Assembly (NCBI RefSeq): GCF_002803075.1
Contig: NZ_NNBK01000010.1
Span: 208,184 to 272,183, forward strand
Source: Streptomyces sp. CB01373
Lineage (GTDB): Bacteria > Actinomycetota > Actinomycetes > Streptomycetales > Streptomycetaceae
Direction: 5' to 3'
Length of the DNA: 64,000 bases
Of the stretch, positions 8,079 to 15,273 are shown one piece after another (position 1 is the first letter of the stretch; every line of letters starts with the position of its first letter). The position numbers and the translations under genes are program-made. The notes beneath the pieces were generated by a model. The model made no database searches. It was not told the origin of the DNA and saw nothing but the letters and a program-made list of their open reading frames with translations.

Positions 8079-9086
8079 TCAGTTCTTGCGAACCGTCTCG
8101 GCCCCGTCCTTCCCACTGTCGGCCGCGCCGTCCTGGCCGTCGGGGGACGCGTCGGCGGCCGCGCGCGCGTCCTCGGTGTCCTGCGCGTCGTCCGAGCCCC
8201 GCTCCCGCGCGGGCTTCTCGCCCTCGGCGTCCGTCCCGGCCTCGGTCGTGGCGCTCTCCTCGGCGGACTGCAGGTCCGGCTCGACCGTCTCCTCGCGGCC
8301 TGGCCGGAGCCGGGCCGAGACGATCATGTAGGCCACGGCCGCGAGGAAGAGGATCAACGCGGTCCAGTTGTTCAGCCGCAGGCCCAGGATGTGGTGGGCC
8401 TCGTCGACCCGCATGTACTCGATCCAGAACCGGCCCGCGCAGTACGCGGCGACGTACAGCGCGAACGCCCGTCCATGACCCAGCTTGAACCGGCGGTCGG
8501 CCCAGATCACCAGCAGCGCGACACCGACGCACCACAGCGACTCGTACAGGAACGTCGGGTGGTAGTACCCCGGCACGCGGCCGTCCGCCGAGGACGTGAT
8601 GCGCAGCGCCCACGGAACGTGCGTCTCCCGGCCGTACAGCTCCTGGTTGAACCAGTTGCCCCAGCGCCCGAACGCCTGCGCGATCGCCAGTCCGGGGGCC
8701 ACGGCGTCGGCGTACGGCGGCAGAGCGATGCCCCGGCGGCGGCAGCCGACCCAGGCACCGAGCGCGCCCAGCGCGACGGCTCCCCAGATGCCGAGTCCGC
8801 CTTGCCAGACCTTGAAGGCGTCGACCCAGTTCCGGCCTTCACCGAAATAGAGTTCGTAGTCGGTGATCACGTGGTAGAGGCGACCGCCCACCAGACCGAA
8901 CGGGACGGCCCAGACGGCGATGTCCCAGGCGGTGCCCTTCTTGCCACCACGCGCGACCCACCGGCGGTCGACGATCCAGAGGGCGACGAAGAGGCCGACG
9001 AGGATGCTGAAGGCGTAGCCGCGCAGCGGAATGGGACCGAGGTGCAGCACACCGCGCGACGGGCTGGGAATGTAGGCAAGTTCCAT
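8079..9086 (-). CDS. lgt: Prolipoprotein diacylglyceryl transferase
   Basis: Integral membrane enzyme that transfers diacylglycerol from phosphatidylglycerol to the lipobox cysteine of prolipoproteins, the first step of lipoprotein maturation. The N-terminal half is a clear Lgt: PLRGYAFSILVGLFVALW, the catalytic-region GGRLYHVITDYELYF, and the family signature GRWGNWFNQELYGRETHVPW. About seven hydrophobic segments are visible. The C-terminal ~85 residues are a cytosolic acidic/Ser/Asp-rich tail (TTEAGTDAEGEKPARERGSD), a common actinobacterial extension. The start chosen is ATG at 9086 (MELAYIPSPS); the open frame runs 14 codons further upstream without family similarity. It is the distal gene of the trp-linked minus-strand block, and LspA, which acts next on the same substrates, is encoded at 46955-47668. 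Confidence 0.95.
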   Translation of the reverse strand: MELAYIPSPSRGVLHLGPIPLRGYAFSILVGLFVALWIVDRRWVARGGKKGTAWDIAVWAVPFGLVGGRLYHVITDYELYFGEGRNWVDAFKVWQGGLGIWGAVALGALGAWVGCRRRGIALPPYADAVAPGLAIAQAFGRWGNWFNQELYGRETHVPWALRITSSADGRVPGYYHPTFLYESLWCVGVALLVIWADRRFKLGHGRAFALYVAAYCAGRFWIEYMRVDEAHHILGLRLNNWTALILFLAAVAYMIVSARLRPGREETVEPDLQSAEESATTEAGTDAEGEKPARERGSDDAQDTEDARAAADASPDGQDGAADSGKDGAETVRKN

Positions 9087-9170
9087 GGCAGGGTCGACGC
9101 TACCGCAGCCGGTGCGGCGGCACGGCAAGCGGCCCGGCTACGGGTCCATAACGGGCGGCTCGTGCCTCAC

Positions 9171-9947
9171 TCATTTGCTGGCGGCCGCTTCCACCATCTG
9201 CTTCAGCTTCGCCGGGGTCATCGTCTGGTCCTGGAGGATGTTCTTCCCGTTCAGCAGGACGGTCGGGGTGCCCGAGAAGTTGCCGGACTGGAAGGCCTGG
9301 TGGGACTTGTCGACCCAGCTGTCGTGCGTGCCGTCGCGCACGCACTTGTCGAAGGCCGGGGTGTTCAGGCCGCTCACCTTGCCCGCGAGCCGGATGAGCT
9401 CGTCTTTGTCCGCGAAGGCGTCGTCGGTCTCGTGCGGCTGGTGCTGGTAGAGCACGTCGTGGTAGGCGGGGAACTTGCCGGCGTCCTGGGCGCAGGCCGC
9501 CGCGTTGGCCGCGCGCAGGGAGCCGGTGCCGCCGAGGTTGCCGTCGATCAGTCTGACCAGGTGGTACTCGACCCTGAGCTTGCCGGCGTCGGTCAGCTCG
9601 CGGATCACCGGCCGGTACATCGTCTCGAAGGCCTGGCAGGCCGGGCAGCGGAAGTCCTCCCACACGGTGAGCGTCGACCTGGCTCCGCCTTGGCCGACCG
9701 GGATCGCCAGGCTGTCCTTGCCCTGCGCGCCGGAGGGCGCCACGACCGGGCCGGCAGCGCTGCTGCTCTTGTGCTTGCCGGAGTTGGCGGCGACCACGCC
9801 GATCACCGCCGCCAGGCCCAGGACGCAGACGACGGTCGCGGCCACGATCAGCGTCCGCCGCCGCCTCTCCGTGGCCTTCTGCTTCTCGCGCTCGGCCGCC
9901 AGACGCTCCCGGGCGCCGCGCTTTCCCTGATGGTTCTTCTCGCTCAC
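9171..9947 (-). CDS. DsbA-family (thioredoxin-fold) membrane-anchored thiol protein
   Basis: Type II membrane protein with a short basic cytosolic segment (RERLAAEREKQKATERRRRT), one transmembrane helix (LIVAATVVCVLGLAAVIGVV) and an extracytoplasmic thioredoxin-like domain. The active site is CPAC in WEDFRCPACQAFETMYRP, a DsbA/DsbG-like motif. The cis-proline loop appears as FSGTPTVLLNGK. It probably oxidises or isomerises disulfides of exported proteins. The GTG start at 9947 is preceded by CAGGGGGT. It sits between trpA, from which it is separated by a hairpin, and lgt. A second protein with the same architecture lies at 40262-41080. Redox direction and partner are unknown. Confidence 0.85.
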   Translation of the reverse strand: MSEKNHQGKRGARERLAAEREKQKATERRRRTLIVAATVVCVLGLAAVIGVVAANSGKHKSSSAAGPVVAPSGAQGKDSLAIPVGQGGARSTLTVWEDFRCPACQAFETMYRPVIRELTDAGKLRVEYHLVRLIDGNLGGTGSLRAANAAACAQDAGKFPAYHDVLYQHQPHETDDAFADKDELIRLAGKVSGLNTPAFDKCVRDGTHDSWVDKSHQAFQSGNFSGTPTVLLNGKNILQDQTMTPAKLKQMVEAAASK

Positions 9948-9960
9948 ACCCCCTGAACGA

Positions 9961-9989
9961 ACCGGGGAGGCGCATTGCGCCTCCCCGGT
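9961..9989 (-). terminator. Terminator after trpA
   Basis: Perfect 13-bp stem (ACCGGGGAGGCGC and its complement) with a 3-nt ATT loop. It lies 47 bp beyond the trpA stop and 13 bp upstream of the DsbA-like start, so it should separate the trp genes from the thiol protein and lgt. Confidence 0.75.
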
Positions 9990-10036
9990 GCCAGGACCAC
10001 CCGTTCGGGCGATCGAAGGATGTGCCGCGGCCGTCG

Positions 10037-10873
10037 TTACGCCTGTCCGCGCACCCCGCTCGCCAGCTCGCCCGCGAGAGCGCGGACGGCCTCGACGCCG
10101 GCCGCCGGGTCCGGGGCCTCCAGCATCCGCTTGACGAAGGCCGAACCGACGATCACTCCGTCGGCGAAGCCGGCGACCTCGGCGGCCTGGGCGCGGCTGG
10201 ACACGCCGAGGCCGACGCAGACGGGCAGGCCGCTGCCGGTGGCCCGGGTGCGTTCCACCAGGTCCTGCGCCTGTGTGCCCACCGACTCACGGGTGCCGGT
10301 GACGCCCATCAGGGAGGCGGCGTAGACGAATCCGGAGCCGGCCGCGGTGATCTCGGCGAGGCGCTCGTCCCTGCTGCTGGGCGCGACGACGAACACCGTC
10401 GCCAGGCCGTGCTTCTCGGCGTGCTCCCGCCACAGGGCCGACTCCTGGACCGGCAGGTCCGGCAGAATGCAGCCGGCGCCGCCCGCCGCGGCGAGTTCGG
10501 CGGTGAACCGCTCGACGCCGTAGCGGTCGACGGGGTTCCAGTACGTCATGACGAGCACCGGCTTGCCGGTGACCGCGTGGGCCTCCTTCACCGTCCGCAT
10601 GACGTCCGCGATCCTGACGCCGCCGCGCAGCGCGATGTCGTCCGCGGTCTGGATGACCGGGCCGTCCAGGACGGGGTCGCTGTGCGGCAGTCCGACCTCG
10701 ACGACGTCGGCGCCGCCGTCGAAGACGGCCTTGATCGCCTCGATGCCGCCGTCCACGGTCGGGAACCCGGCCGGCAGGTAGGCGATGAGGGCGGACCGGC
10801 CCTCCGCCTTGGCGGCGGCCAGGGTGTTGGCCAGCAGCCGGGCCTGGCCACCGGTCGTTGCGGTCCCGCTCAC
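10037..10873 (-). CDS. trpA: Tryptophan synthase alpha chain
   Basis: Alpha subunit of tryptophan synthase, cleaving indole-3-glycerol phosphate to indole and glyceraldehyde 3-phosphate and channelling indole to TrpB. It is a TIM barrel of 278 aa. The catalytic glutamate is in VVEVGLPHSDPVLDGPVIQ, which also carries the second catalytic acid (Asp of DPVLDG). The phosphate loop appears as GLGVSSRAQAAEVAGFADG, preceding GVIVGSAFVKRM. The GTG at 10873 overlaps the trpB stop by 4 nt (GTGA), ensuring coupled translation with its partner. The open frame continues 160 codons upstream over trpB in another frame and is not coding there. It is the last gene of trpC-trpM-trpB-trpA. Confidence 0.96.
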   Translation of the reverse strand: MSGTATTGGQARLLANTLAAAKAEGRSALIAYLPAGFPTVDGGIEAIKAVFDGGADVVEVGLPHSDPVLDGPVIQTADDIALRGGVRIADVMRTVKEAHAVTGKPVLVMTYWNPVDRYGVERFTAELAAAGGAGCILPDLPVQESALWREHAEKHGLATVFVVAPSSRDERLAEITAAGSGFVYAASLMGVTGTRESVGTQAQDLVERTRATGSGLPVCVGLGVSSRAQAAEVAGFADGVIVGSAFVKRMLEAPDPAAGVEAVRALAGELASGVRGQA

Positions 10874-12153
10874 TTGGCGTCCCCCTCGATCTCGGCGGTG
10901 TCGGCTTCGTCGGCGGCCACCTGGGCGTCGGTGTCGTACAGGCCGAAGTAGCGGGCGGCGGTGTCCATGTCCTTGTCGCCGCGGCCGGAGAGGTTGACCA
11001 CGATCAGCCCGTCCTCGCCCAGTTCCCGGCCCACTTCCAGGGCGCCGGCCAGCGCGTGCGCGCTCTCGATCGCCGGGATGATGCCCTCGGTCCGCGACAG
11101 CAGGCGCAGCGCCTGCATGGCCGCGTCGTCGGTGATCGCGCGGTACTCGCCGCGGCCGGAGTCCTTGAGGTAGGAGTGCTCGGGGCCGATGCCGGGGTAG
11201 TCGAGGCCGGCGGAGATGGAGTACGGCTCGGTGATCTGGCCCTCGTCGTCCTGGAGGACGTAGGAGCGCGAGCCGTGCAGGATGCCGGGCTCGCCCGCGG
11301 TCAGGGTGGCCGCGTGCTCGCCGGTTTCGACGCCGAGCCCGGCGGGCTCGCACCCGATGAGGCGGACCCCGCTGTCCGGGATGAAGGCGTGGAAGAGGCC
11401 GATGGCGTTGGAGCCGCCGCCGACACAGGCGACGGCTGCGTCGGGCAGGCGCCCGGCACGCTCGAGGAGCTGGCGGCGCGCCTCGACGCCGATGACCCGG
11501 TGGAAGTCGCGGACCATGGCCGGGAAGGGGTGCGGTCCGGCGACGGTCCCGAACAGGTAGTGGGTGCGGTCGACGTTGGCGACCCAGTCGCGGAACGCCT
11601 CGTTGATGGCGTCCTTGAGGGTGCGGCTGCCGGACTTCACGGCGACGACCTCGGCGCCGAGCATGCGCATCCGGGCCACGTTCAGGGCCTGCCGCTTCGT
11701 GTCGATCTCACCCATGTAGATCGTGCACTGGAGGCCGAAGAGGGCGCAGGCGGTGGCGGTCGCGACGCCGTGCTGTCCGGCGCCGGTCTCGGCGATCACC
11801 CGGGTCTTGCCCATCCGCCGGGTGAGCAGGGCCTGCCCGAGCACGTTGTTGATCTTGTGGGAGCCGGTGTGGTTGAGGTCCTCGCGCTTGAGGAACACGC
11901 GGGCGCCGCCGGCGTGCTCGGCGAAGCGGGGCACCTCGGTGAGGGCGCTGGGGCGGCCGGTGTAGTGGGCGAGCAGGTCGTCGAGCTCGCGGGCGAACTC
12001 GGGGTCGGCCTTGGCCTTGTCGTACTCGACGGCGACCTCGTCCACGGCGGCGACGAGCGCCTCCGGGATGAACTTGCCGCCGAACGCGCCGAAGTAGCCC
12101 TCGGCGCTCGGCACCTGGCCCTCCGGGTCGGGAATGAAGAACTCGCTGGGCAT
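10870..12153 (-). CDS. trpB: Tryptophan synthase beta chain
   Basis: PLP-dependent beta subunit, condensing indole and serine to tryptophan. The PLP lysine is in HTGSHKINNVLGQALL. The PLP phosphate loop is CVGGGSNAIGLFHAF and the catalytic glutamate lies in VIAETGAGQHGVATATACALF. Length 427 aa is slightly long because of an N-terminal stretch before GYFGAFGGKFIPEALV and an acidic C-terminal tail (ADEADTAEIEGDAK). The ATG at 12153 follows a 210-bp gap from trpM that shows no further ORF. It is coupled to trpA by GTGA overlap. Confidence 0.97.
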   Translation of the reverse strand: MPSEFFIPDPEGQVPSAEGYFGAFGGKFIPEALVAAVDEVAVEYDKAKADPEFARELDDLLAHYTGRPSALTEVPRFAEHAGGARVFLKREDLNHTGSHKINNVLGQALLTRRMGKTRVIAETGAGQHGVATATACALFGLQCTIYMGEIDTKRQALNVARMRMLGAEVVAVKSGSRTLKDAINEAFRDWVANVDRTHYLFGTVAGPHPFPAMVRDFHRVIGVEARRQLLERAGRLPDAAVACVGGGSNAIGLFHAFIPDSGVRLIGCEPAGLGVETGEHAATLTAGEPGILHGSRSYVLQDDEGQITEPYSISAGLDYPGIGPEHSYLKDSGRGEYRAITDDAAMQALRLLSRTEGIIPAIESAHALAGALEVGRELGEDGLIVVNLSGRGDKDMDTAARYFGLYDTDAQVAADEADTAEIEGDAK

Positions 12154-12363
12154 GCGGATACCTCACAGGGGCGTCTGCCCCGGGATCGGTCGGTCTGAGG
12201 GTCACGGTGGTCGCGTGCGCGTGCCGTGCCGCGGGTGTGCGGGCACGGGTGCCGGCGGGCGGGCCACTGGGCCGGCGGCCGGACCGCGGTCGCGGTACGG
12301 CGGCCGGGGCCGGGAGCGGCCAGGACCGGGCGACCGGCCTCGGACCGGACGACGCGGCTCAGC

Positions 12364-12552
12364 TCACCGCTGGTGGCGCGCACGCGGGCGACGCCATCGC
12401 ATGCCGTTGACCTGGCCCGGTTCGTCGCCGATGACGTACCGCACCCTGCGGCCGTGCACACGGCGTGCGGGCGCGCGGCAGCCCCGGGGCCGGCAGCCTC
12501 GCGCGAGGCGGGCGTACGGGTCCCTGGCGGGTTCGGCGATCGGGAGGGTCAT
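12364..12552 (-). CDS. trpM: TrpM, small modulator encoded between trpC and trpB
   Basis: Small basic protein of 62 aa, recognised by its position between trpC and trpB and by the Arg-rich core YARLARGCRPRGCRAPARR followed by GRRVRYVIGDEPGQVNGMRW. In Streptomyces coelicolor the equivalent small ORF (trpM, formerly trpX) modulates tryptophan biosynthesis and differentiation; that link is from knowledge, not from this sequence. It has no membrane segment and two cysteines spaced CRPRGC. It starts 48 bp after trpC, behind a GC-rich hairpin (12575-12596). The 210 bp between it and trpB contain no further ORF that I can support. Confidence 0.75.
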   Translation of the reverse strand: MTLPIAEPARDPYARLARGCRPRGCRAPARRVHGRRVRYVIGDEPGQVNGMRWRRPRARHQR

Positions 12553-12574
12553 CGGGGCACACTCTACCGGCGTA

Positions 12575-12596
12575 CGGCCGCTCGGGTGAGCGGCCG
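12575..12596 (-). terminator. Intercistronic hairpin between trpC and trpM
   Basis: A 9-bp stem CGGCCGCTC/GAGCGGCCG with a GGGT loop begins 5 bp after the trpC stop. It may be a weak terminator, a processing or attenuation element, or a transcript stabiliser. No U-tract follows. trpM, trpB and trpA are downstream, so full termination here would require a second promoter. Confidence 0.45.
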
Positions 12597-12600
12597 GTGC

Positions 12601-13410
12601 TCAGCTCCGCCCGTGCCGCAGCGCGGGGTGCGCCCCGGCCGCCACCAGGTCGGCGACCGCCGTCTTCGGGTCTCGGCCGGTGACGAGGGACTCGCCGACC
12701 AGGACCGCGTCGGCGCCGGCGTTGGCGTAGGCGATGAGGTCGTGCGGGCCGCGCACCCCGGACTCGGCGATCTTGACGAGGCCGTCCGGGATCTCCGGAG
12801 CCACCCGCTCGAACGTGCCGCGGTCGACCTCGAGGGTCTTCAGGTTGCGCGCGTTGACGCCGATCACCTTGGCGCCCGCGTCCACCGCGCGCTCGACCTC
12901 GTCCTCGTCGTGGACCTCGACGAGCGGGGTGAGTCCGATGGACACCGCGCGCTCGATCAGCGACTCCAGGGCCGGCTGGTCCAGGGCGGCGACGATCAGC
13001 AGGGCGAGGTCGGCGCCGTGGGCCCGGGCTTCCCACAGCTGGTACGAGGTGACGATGAAGTCCTTGCGCAGGACCGGGATGTCCACGCGCGCGCGGACCG
13101 CCTCCAGGTCGGCCAGCGAGCCGCCGAAGCGGCGCTGCTCGGTCAGCACCGAGATGACGGAGGCGCCGCCCGCCTCGTAGTCCGCGGCGAGCCCGGCCGG
13201 GTCGGCGATCGCGGCCAGCGCGCCCTTGGACGGGCTGGAGCGCTTGACCTCGCAGATGACCTTGACGCCCTCGCCGCGCAGCGCGGCGACGCCGTCCTTG
13301 GCCGCGGGTGCCTTCGCCGCGCGCTCCTTGAGCTCGTCGAGGCTGACGCGCGCCTGCCGCTCCGAAAGGTCGGCACGGACTCCGTCGATGATCTCGTCGA
13401 GCACACTCAC
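12601..13410 (-). CDS. trpC: Indole-3-glycerol phosphate synthase
   Basis: Converts 1-(o-carboxyphenylamino)-1-deoxyribulose 5-phosphate to indole-3-glycerol phosphate. It is a TIM barrel of 269 aa with the signature VICEVKRSSPSKG (catalytic Lys), LRKDFIVTSYQLWEARAHGA, the glutamate of LVEVHDEDEVERA, VNARNLKTLEVD and the phosphate-binding AESGVRGPHDL with GADAVLVGESLV. The GTG start at 13410 (SVLDEIIDGVRADL) is preceded by GAAGGGG; the frame is open 45 codons upstream without family similarity. It heads the trpC-trpM-trpB-trpA group. The 177 bp between it and the upstream DUF2752 gene probably hold a promoter, but I see no clear hexamers. Confidence 0.96.
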   Translation of the reverse strand: MSVLDEIIDGVRADLSERQARVSLDELKERAAKAPAAKDGVAALRGEGVKVICEVKRSSPSKGALAAIADPAGLAADYEAGGASVISVLTEQRRFGGSLADLEAVRARVDIPVLRKDFIVTSYQLWEARAHGADLALLIVAALDQPALESLIERAVSIGLTPLVEVHDEDEVERAVDAGAKVIGVNARNLKTLEVDRGTFERVAPEIPDGLVKIAESGVRGPHDLIAYANAGADAVLVGESLVTGRDPKTAVADLVAAGAHPALRHGRS

Positions 13411-13587
13411 GCGAGCGGCCCCCTTCCGGGCGGTGGACTGTTCCAGCGGGTCTTGCGGCCTCCGGCGGCCCGCCGTGAAACCGATCAGGCGGGCGGGACC
13501 GGTGGTACTTGCGATGGTATCCGGAGGCGGGCGCCGACCCCGCATCCGGTGGACGGCGGTCCCACTACCTGGACATACCGTGCCCGA

Positions 13588-14088
13588 TCAAGGATGCAGC
13601 CGACCACCGAACGGCAGGTTCCGGACAACGGTGAATGCCAGCACCAGGGCCCCGAGGCCCCACAGGTGCGCCGGCCCGAGCACGGGACGCGGCGGCCGTC
13701 CCCGCGCGGCGCGCAGGGCCCACAGCGTCCAGGCCACGGCGAAGACCAGATAGCCCGTCACGGCCAGGGCGTTGTCGTGCAGGGCCGTTGCGAAGTCCCC
13801 GTGGACGAAGGCGTGGGCGCTGCGCAGCCCGCCGCAGCCCGGGCAGTAGACACCTGCGTAGCGCAGCAGGGGGCAGACCGGGTAGTGGCCGGGCTGGTTG
13901 GGGTCCACGGCCCCGACGTAGGCGAAGGCGCCGGCGACGGCGGCCAGCACCCCGGCGGGGACCGCGAGCCGCCTGAGCACGGCGGTCGCGTGCGAGGGGA
14001 CGGCGGTGGCGTCCGGGCTGTGCCGGGGGCGGGGTACGGGCGTCCGGTCGTGCGTCACCCTCTGGCTGTCGGGGTTCACGCCTCGCAT
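13588..14088 (-). CDS. DUF2752 family membrane protein
   Basis: Small integral membrane protein with three hydrophobic segments (LAVPAGVLAAVAGAFAYVGA, ALAVTGYLVFAVAWTLWAL, LWGLGALVLAFTVVRNLPF). The DUF2752 hallmark is the cysteine-containing loop YPVCPLLRYAGVYCPGCGG followed by LRSAHAFVHGDF. Function is unknown; the invariant cysteines hint at metal or redox chemistry. The start chosen is ATG at 14088 (MRGVNPDSQR); the open frame extends 39 Arg/Pro-rich codons upstream, where it crosses a hairpin, so that part is unlikely to be translated. It sits in the trp block, as in other Streptomyces, without an obvious metabolic link. Confidence 0.8.
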   Translation of the reverse strand: MRGVNPDSQRVTHDRTPVPRPRHSPDATAVPSHATAVLRRLAVPAGVLAAVAGAFAYVGAVDPNQPGHYPVCPLLRYAGVYCPGCGGLRSAHAFVHGDFATALHDNALAVTGYLVFAVAWTLWALRAARGRPPRPVLGPAHLWGLGALVLAFTVVRNLPFGGRLHP

Positions 14089-14118
14089 TGTGCCCCGGAG
14101 CGGACGCGCACGCGCGCG

Positions 14119-14141
14119 AGGGGCGGCACCGGGCCGCCCCT
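14119..14141 (-). terminator. Hairpin between HGxxPAAW gene and DUF2752 gene
   Basis: A 9-bp stem (AGGGGCGGC and its complement) with a 5-nt loop, about 39 bp after the stop of the upstream small membrane protein and 31 bp before the DUF2752 start. Probable terminator or transcript 3-prime end. Confidence 0.5.
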
Positions 14142-14179
14142 GGGGCTGTCGGATCGTACGGGTCCGCCCCGCGCGGACC

Positions 14180-14425
14180 TCAGCTCTCGGCGCGGGCCGT
14201 CTCACGCGGGCCGACCTGGTGCACCGGGTGCTCGTTCTTCTGGCCGAGGCCCATCATGCGCATGGTGGCGCCGACGACGCCGCCCGCCAGCACGATCCCG
14301 ATGCCGACCCAGAAGCCGACCGGCTGGGCCATCACCATGAAGGCGCCCGCGACGCAGAAACCGATGAAGGCGATGATGACACCGGTCCAGGCGGCCGGGG
14401 TGTGACCGTGGCTGCTGCCCGCCAT
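14180..14425 (-). CDS. Small HGxxPAAW-motif membrane protein
   Basis: An 81-aa membrane protein with the actinobacterial HGxxPAAW signature at the N-terminus (SSHGHTPAAWTGV), two hydrophobic helices (IIAFIGFCVAGAFMVMAQP and VGFWVGIGIVLAGGVVGATM) and a short hydrophilic tail. The start is the ATG at 14425, which follows GAGGAG with proper spacing; the open frame runs 23 codons further. Function is unknown. It is habitually linked to the trpE-trpC region in Streptomyces, next to the tryptophan-associated membrane protein, so a role in tryptophan physiology is possible but unproven. Confidence 0.8.
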   Translation of the reverse strand: MAGSSHGHTPAAWTGVIIAFIGFCVAGAFMVMAQPVGFWVGIGIVLAGGVVGATMRMMGLGQKNEHPVHQVGPRETARAES

Positions 14426-14567
14426 GACTTGCTCCTCGTTGCTGTGTTCTTGTCTGAGCCGGACGCTCGGCTCCATTGTCCCGCACGCGCGCACACGTCG
14501 TGAGCGGGGGTGGCTCCTCGCGACCGCCGTTCGGGTGCGGACGGGACGTGCGCCCCGGCCGGTCCGG

Positions 14568-15212
14568 TCAGGCGGGTCCGGAGCCGGTCGGGTCCTCGCC
14601 GCGGTCCAGGGCCTTCCACAGGTCCTCGGGGCGGTCGGGGTCGACCGGGCGGGCCGCGCGGGAGCGGGGGGCGCCGGAGCGCTCGTAGCGGCCGGACATG
14701 GCGGGCCACAGGCGGCCGTAGCGCAGGGCGAGCAGTCCGGCCAGGAGCAGCAGCACCCCGCCGGCGGCCGCGACGTAGGGCCAGCCGGTGTGGCTGAGCG
14801 CGGCGGCGGTCGCGGCGGTGTCGCCGGAGACCTGGGCGGCCTTCTCGTCGAGGGCGCCGTCGCCGGTGGCGCCGAGCAGGGCGGCGGCGACCGTGCCCGC
14901 GCCGGAGAGCGCGAGCAGCACGGCGACCAGGACGCGGCCGGAGCGGCGGACGGCGAAGACGGCGACGAGCGCGGCCAGGCCCACTATGGCGAGCGCGGCG
15001 GGCACGCCCGTGACCTCGCTGCCCCTGGCGGTCAGCGGGAAGGCTCCGCCGGCCACCGTCGCGGTGCCCTCCGCCCAGCGCTGCCGGGTGGCGAGCAGCG
15101 CCACGGCCGCGCCGAGCGCGCCGCAGAGCAGGGCGACGGCGAGGCTGCGGCGGCCGGACCGGGCGGGGGCGGCTTCGGAACGGGGGTGAGGTAGGGCAGT
15201 CACGTACTCCAC
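14568..15212 (-). CDS. Trp biosynthesis-associated membrane protein (TIGR02234 family)
   Basis: A 214-aa integral membrane protein with four hydrophobic segments (LAVALLCGALGAAVALLAT, PAALAIVGLAALVAVFAVR, VLVAVLLALSGAGTVAAALL, WPYVAAAGGVLLLLAGLLAL). A cytosolic C-terminal tail ends VDPDRPEDLWKALDRGEDPT. The ATRQRWAEG motif after the first helix and the location immediately downstream of trpE identify the actinobacterial tryptophan-associated transmembrane family. Biochemical role unknown. The start could be GTG at 15212 or GTG at 15203 (TALPHPRSEA); neither has a strong ribosome binding site. Confidence 0.82.
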   Translation of the reverse strand: MEYVTALPHPRSEAAPARSGRRSLAVALLCGALGAAVALLATRQRWAEGTATVAGGAFPLTARGSEVTGVPAALAIVGLAALVAVFAVRRSGRVLVAVLLALSGAGTVAAALLGATGDGALDEKAAQVSGDTAATAAALSHTGWPYVAAAGGVLLLLAGLLALRYGRLWPAMSGRYERSGAPRSRAARPVDPDRPEDLWKALDRGEDPTGSGPA

Positions 15213-15273
15213 TATCGCTCGGACCGCGGGTGTGGCGTCATCCGGGGTTCATGTGGCGGACGTGAGAAACGCC

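Noticed and set aside
7146..9956. 936-codon plus-strand frame across the CitE-like gene, lgt and the DsbA-like gene
   Set aside because: It runs through a terminator and is antisense to two well-identified minus-strand genes; no domain is visible.
12154..12363. Possible coupling ORF between trpM and trpB
   Set aside because: A GTG does overlap the trpM stop (GTGA), but it reads GTG AGC TGA and stops after two codons.
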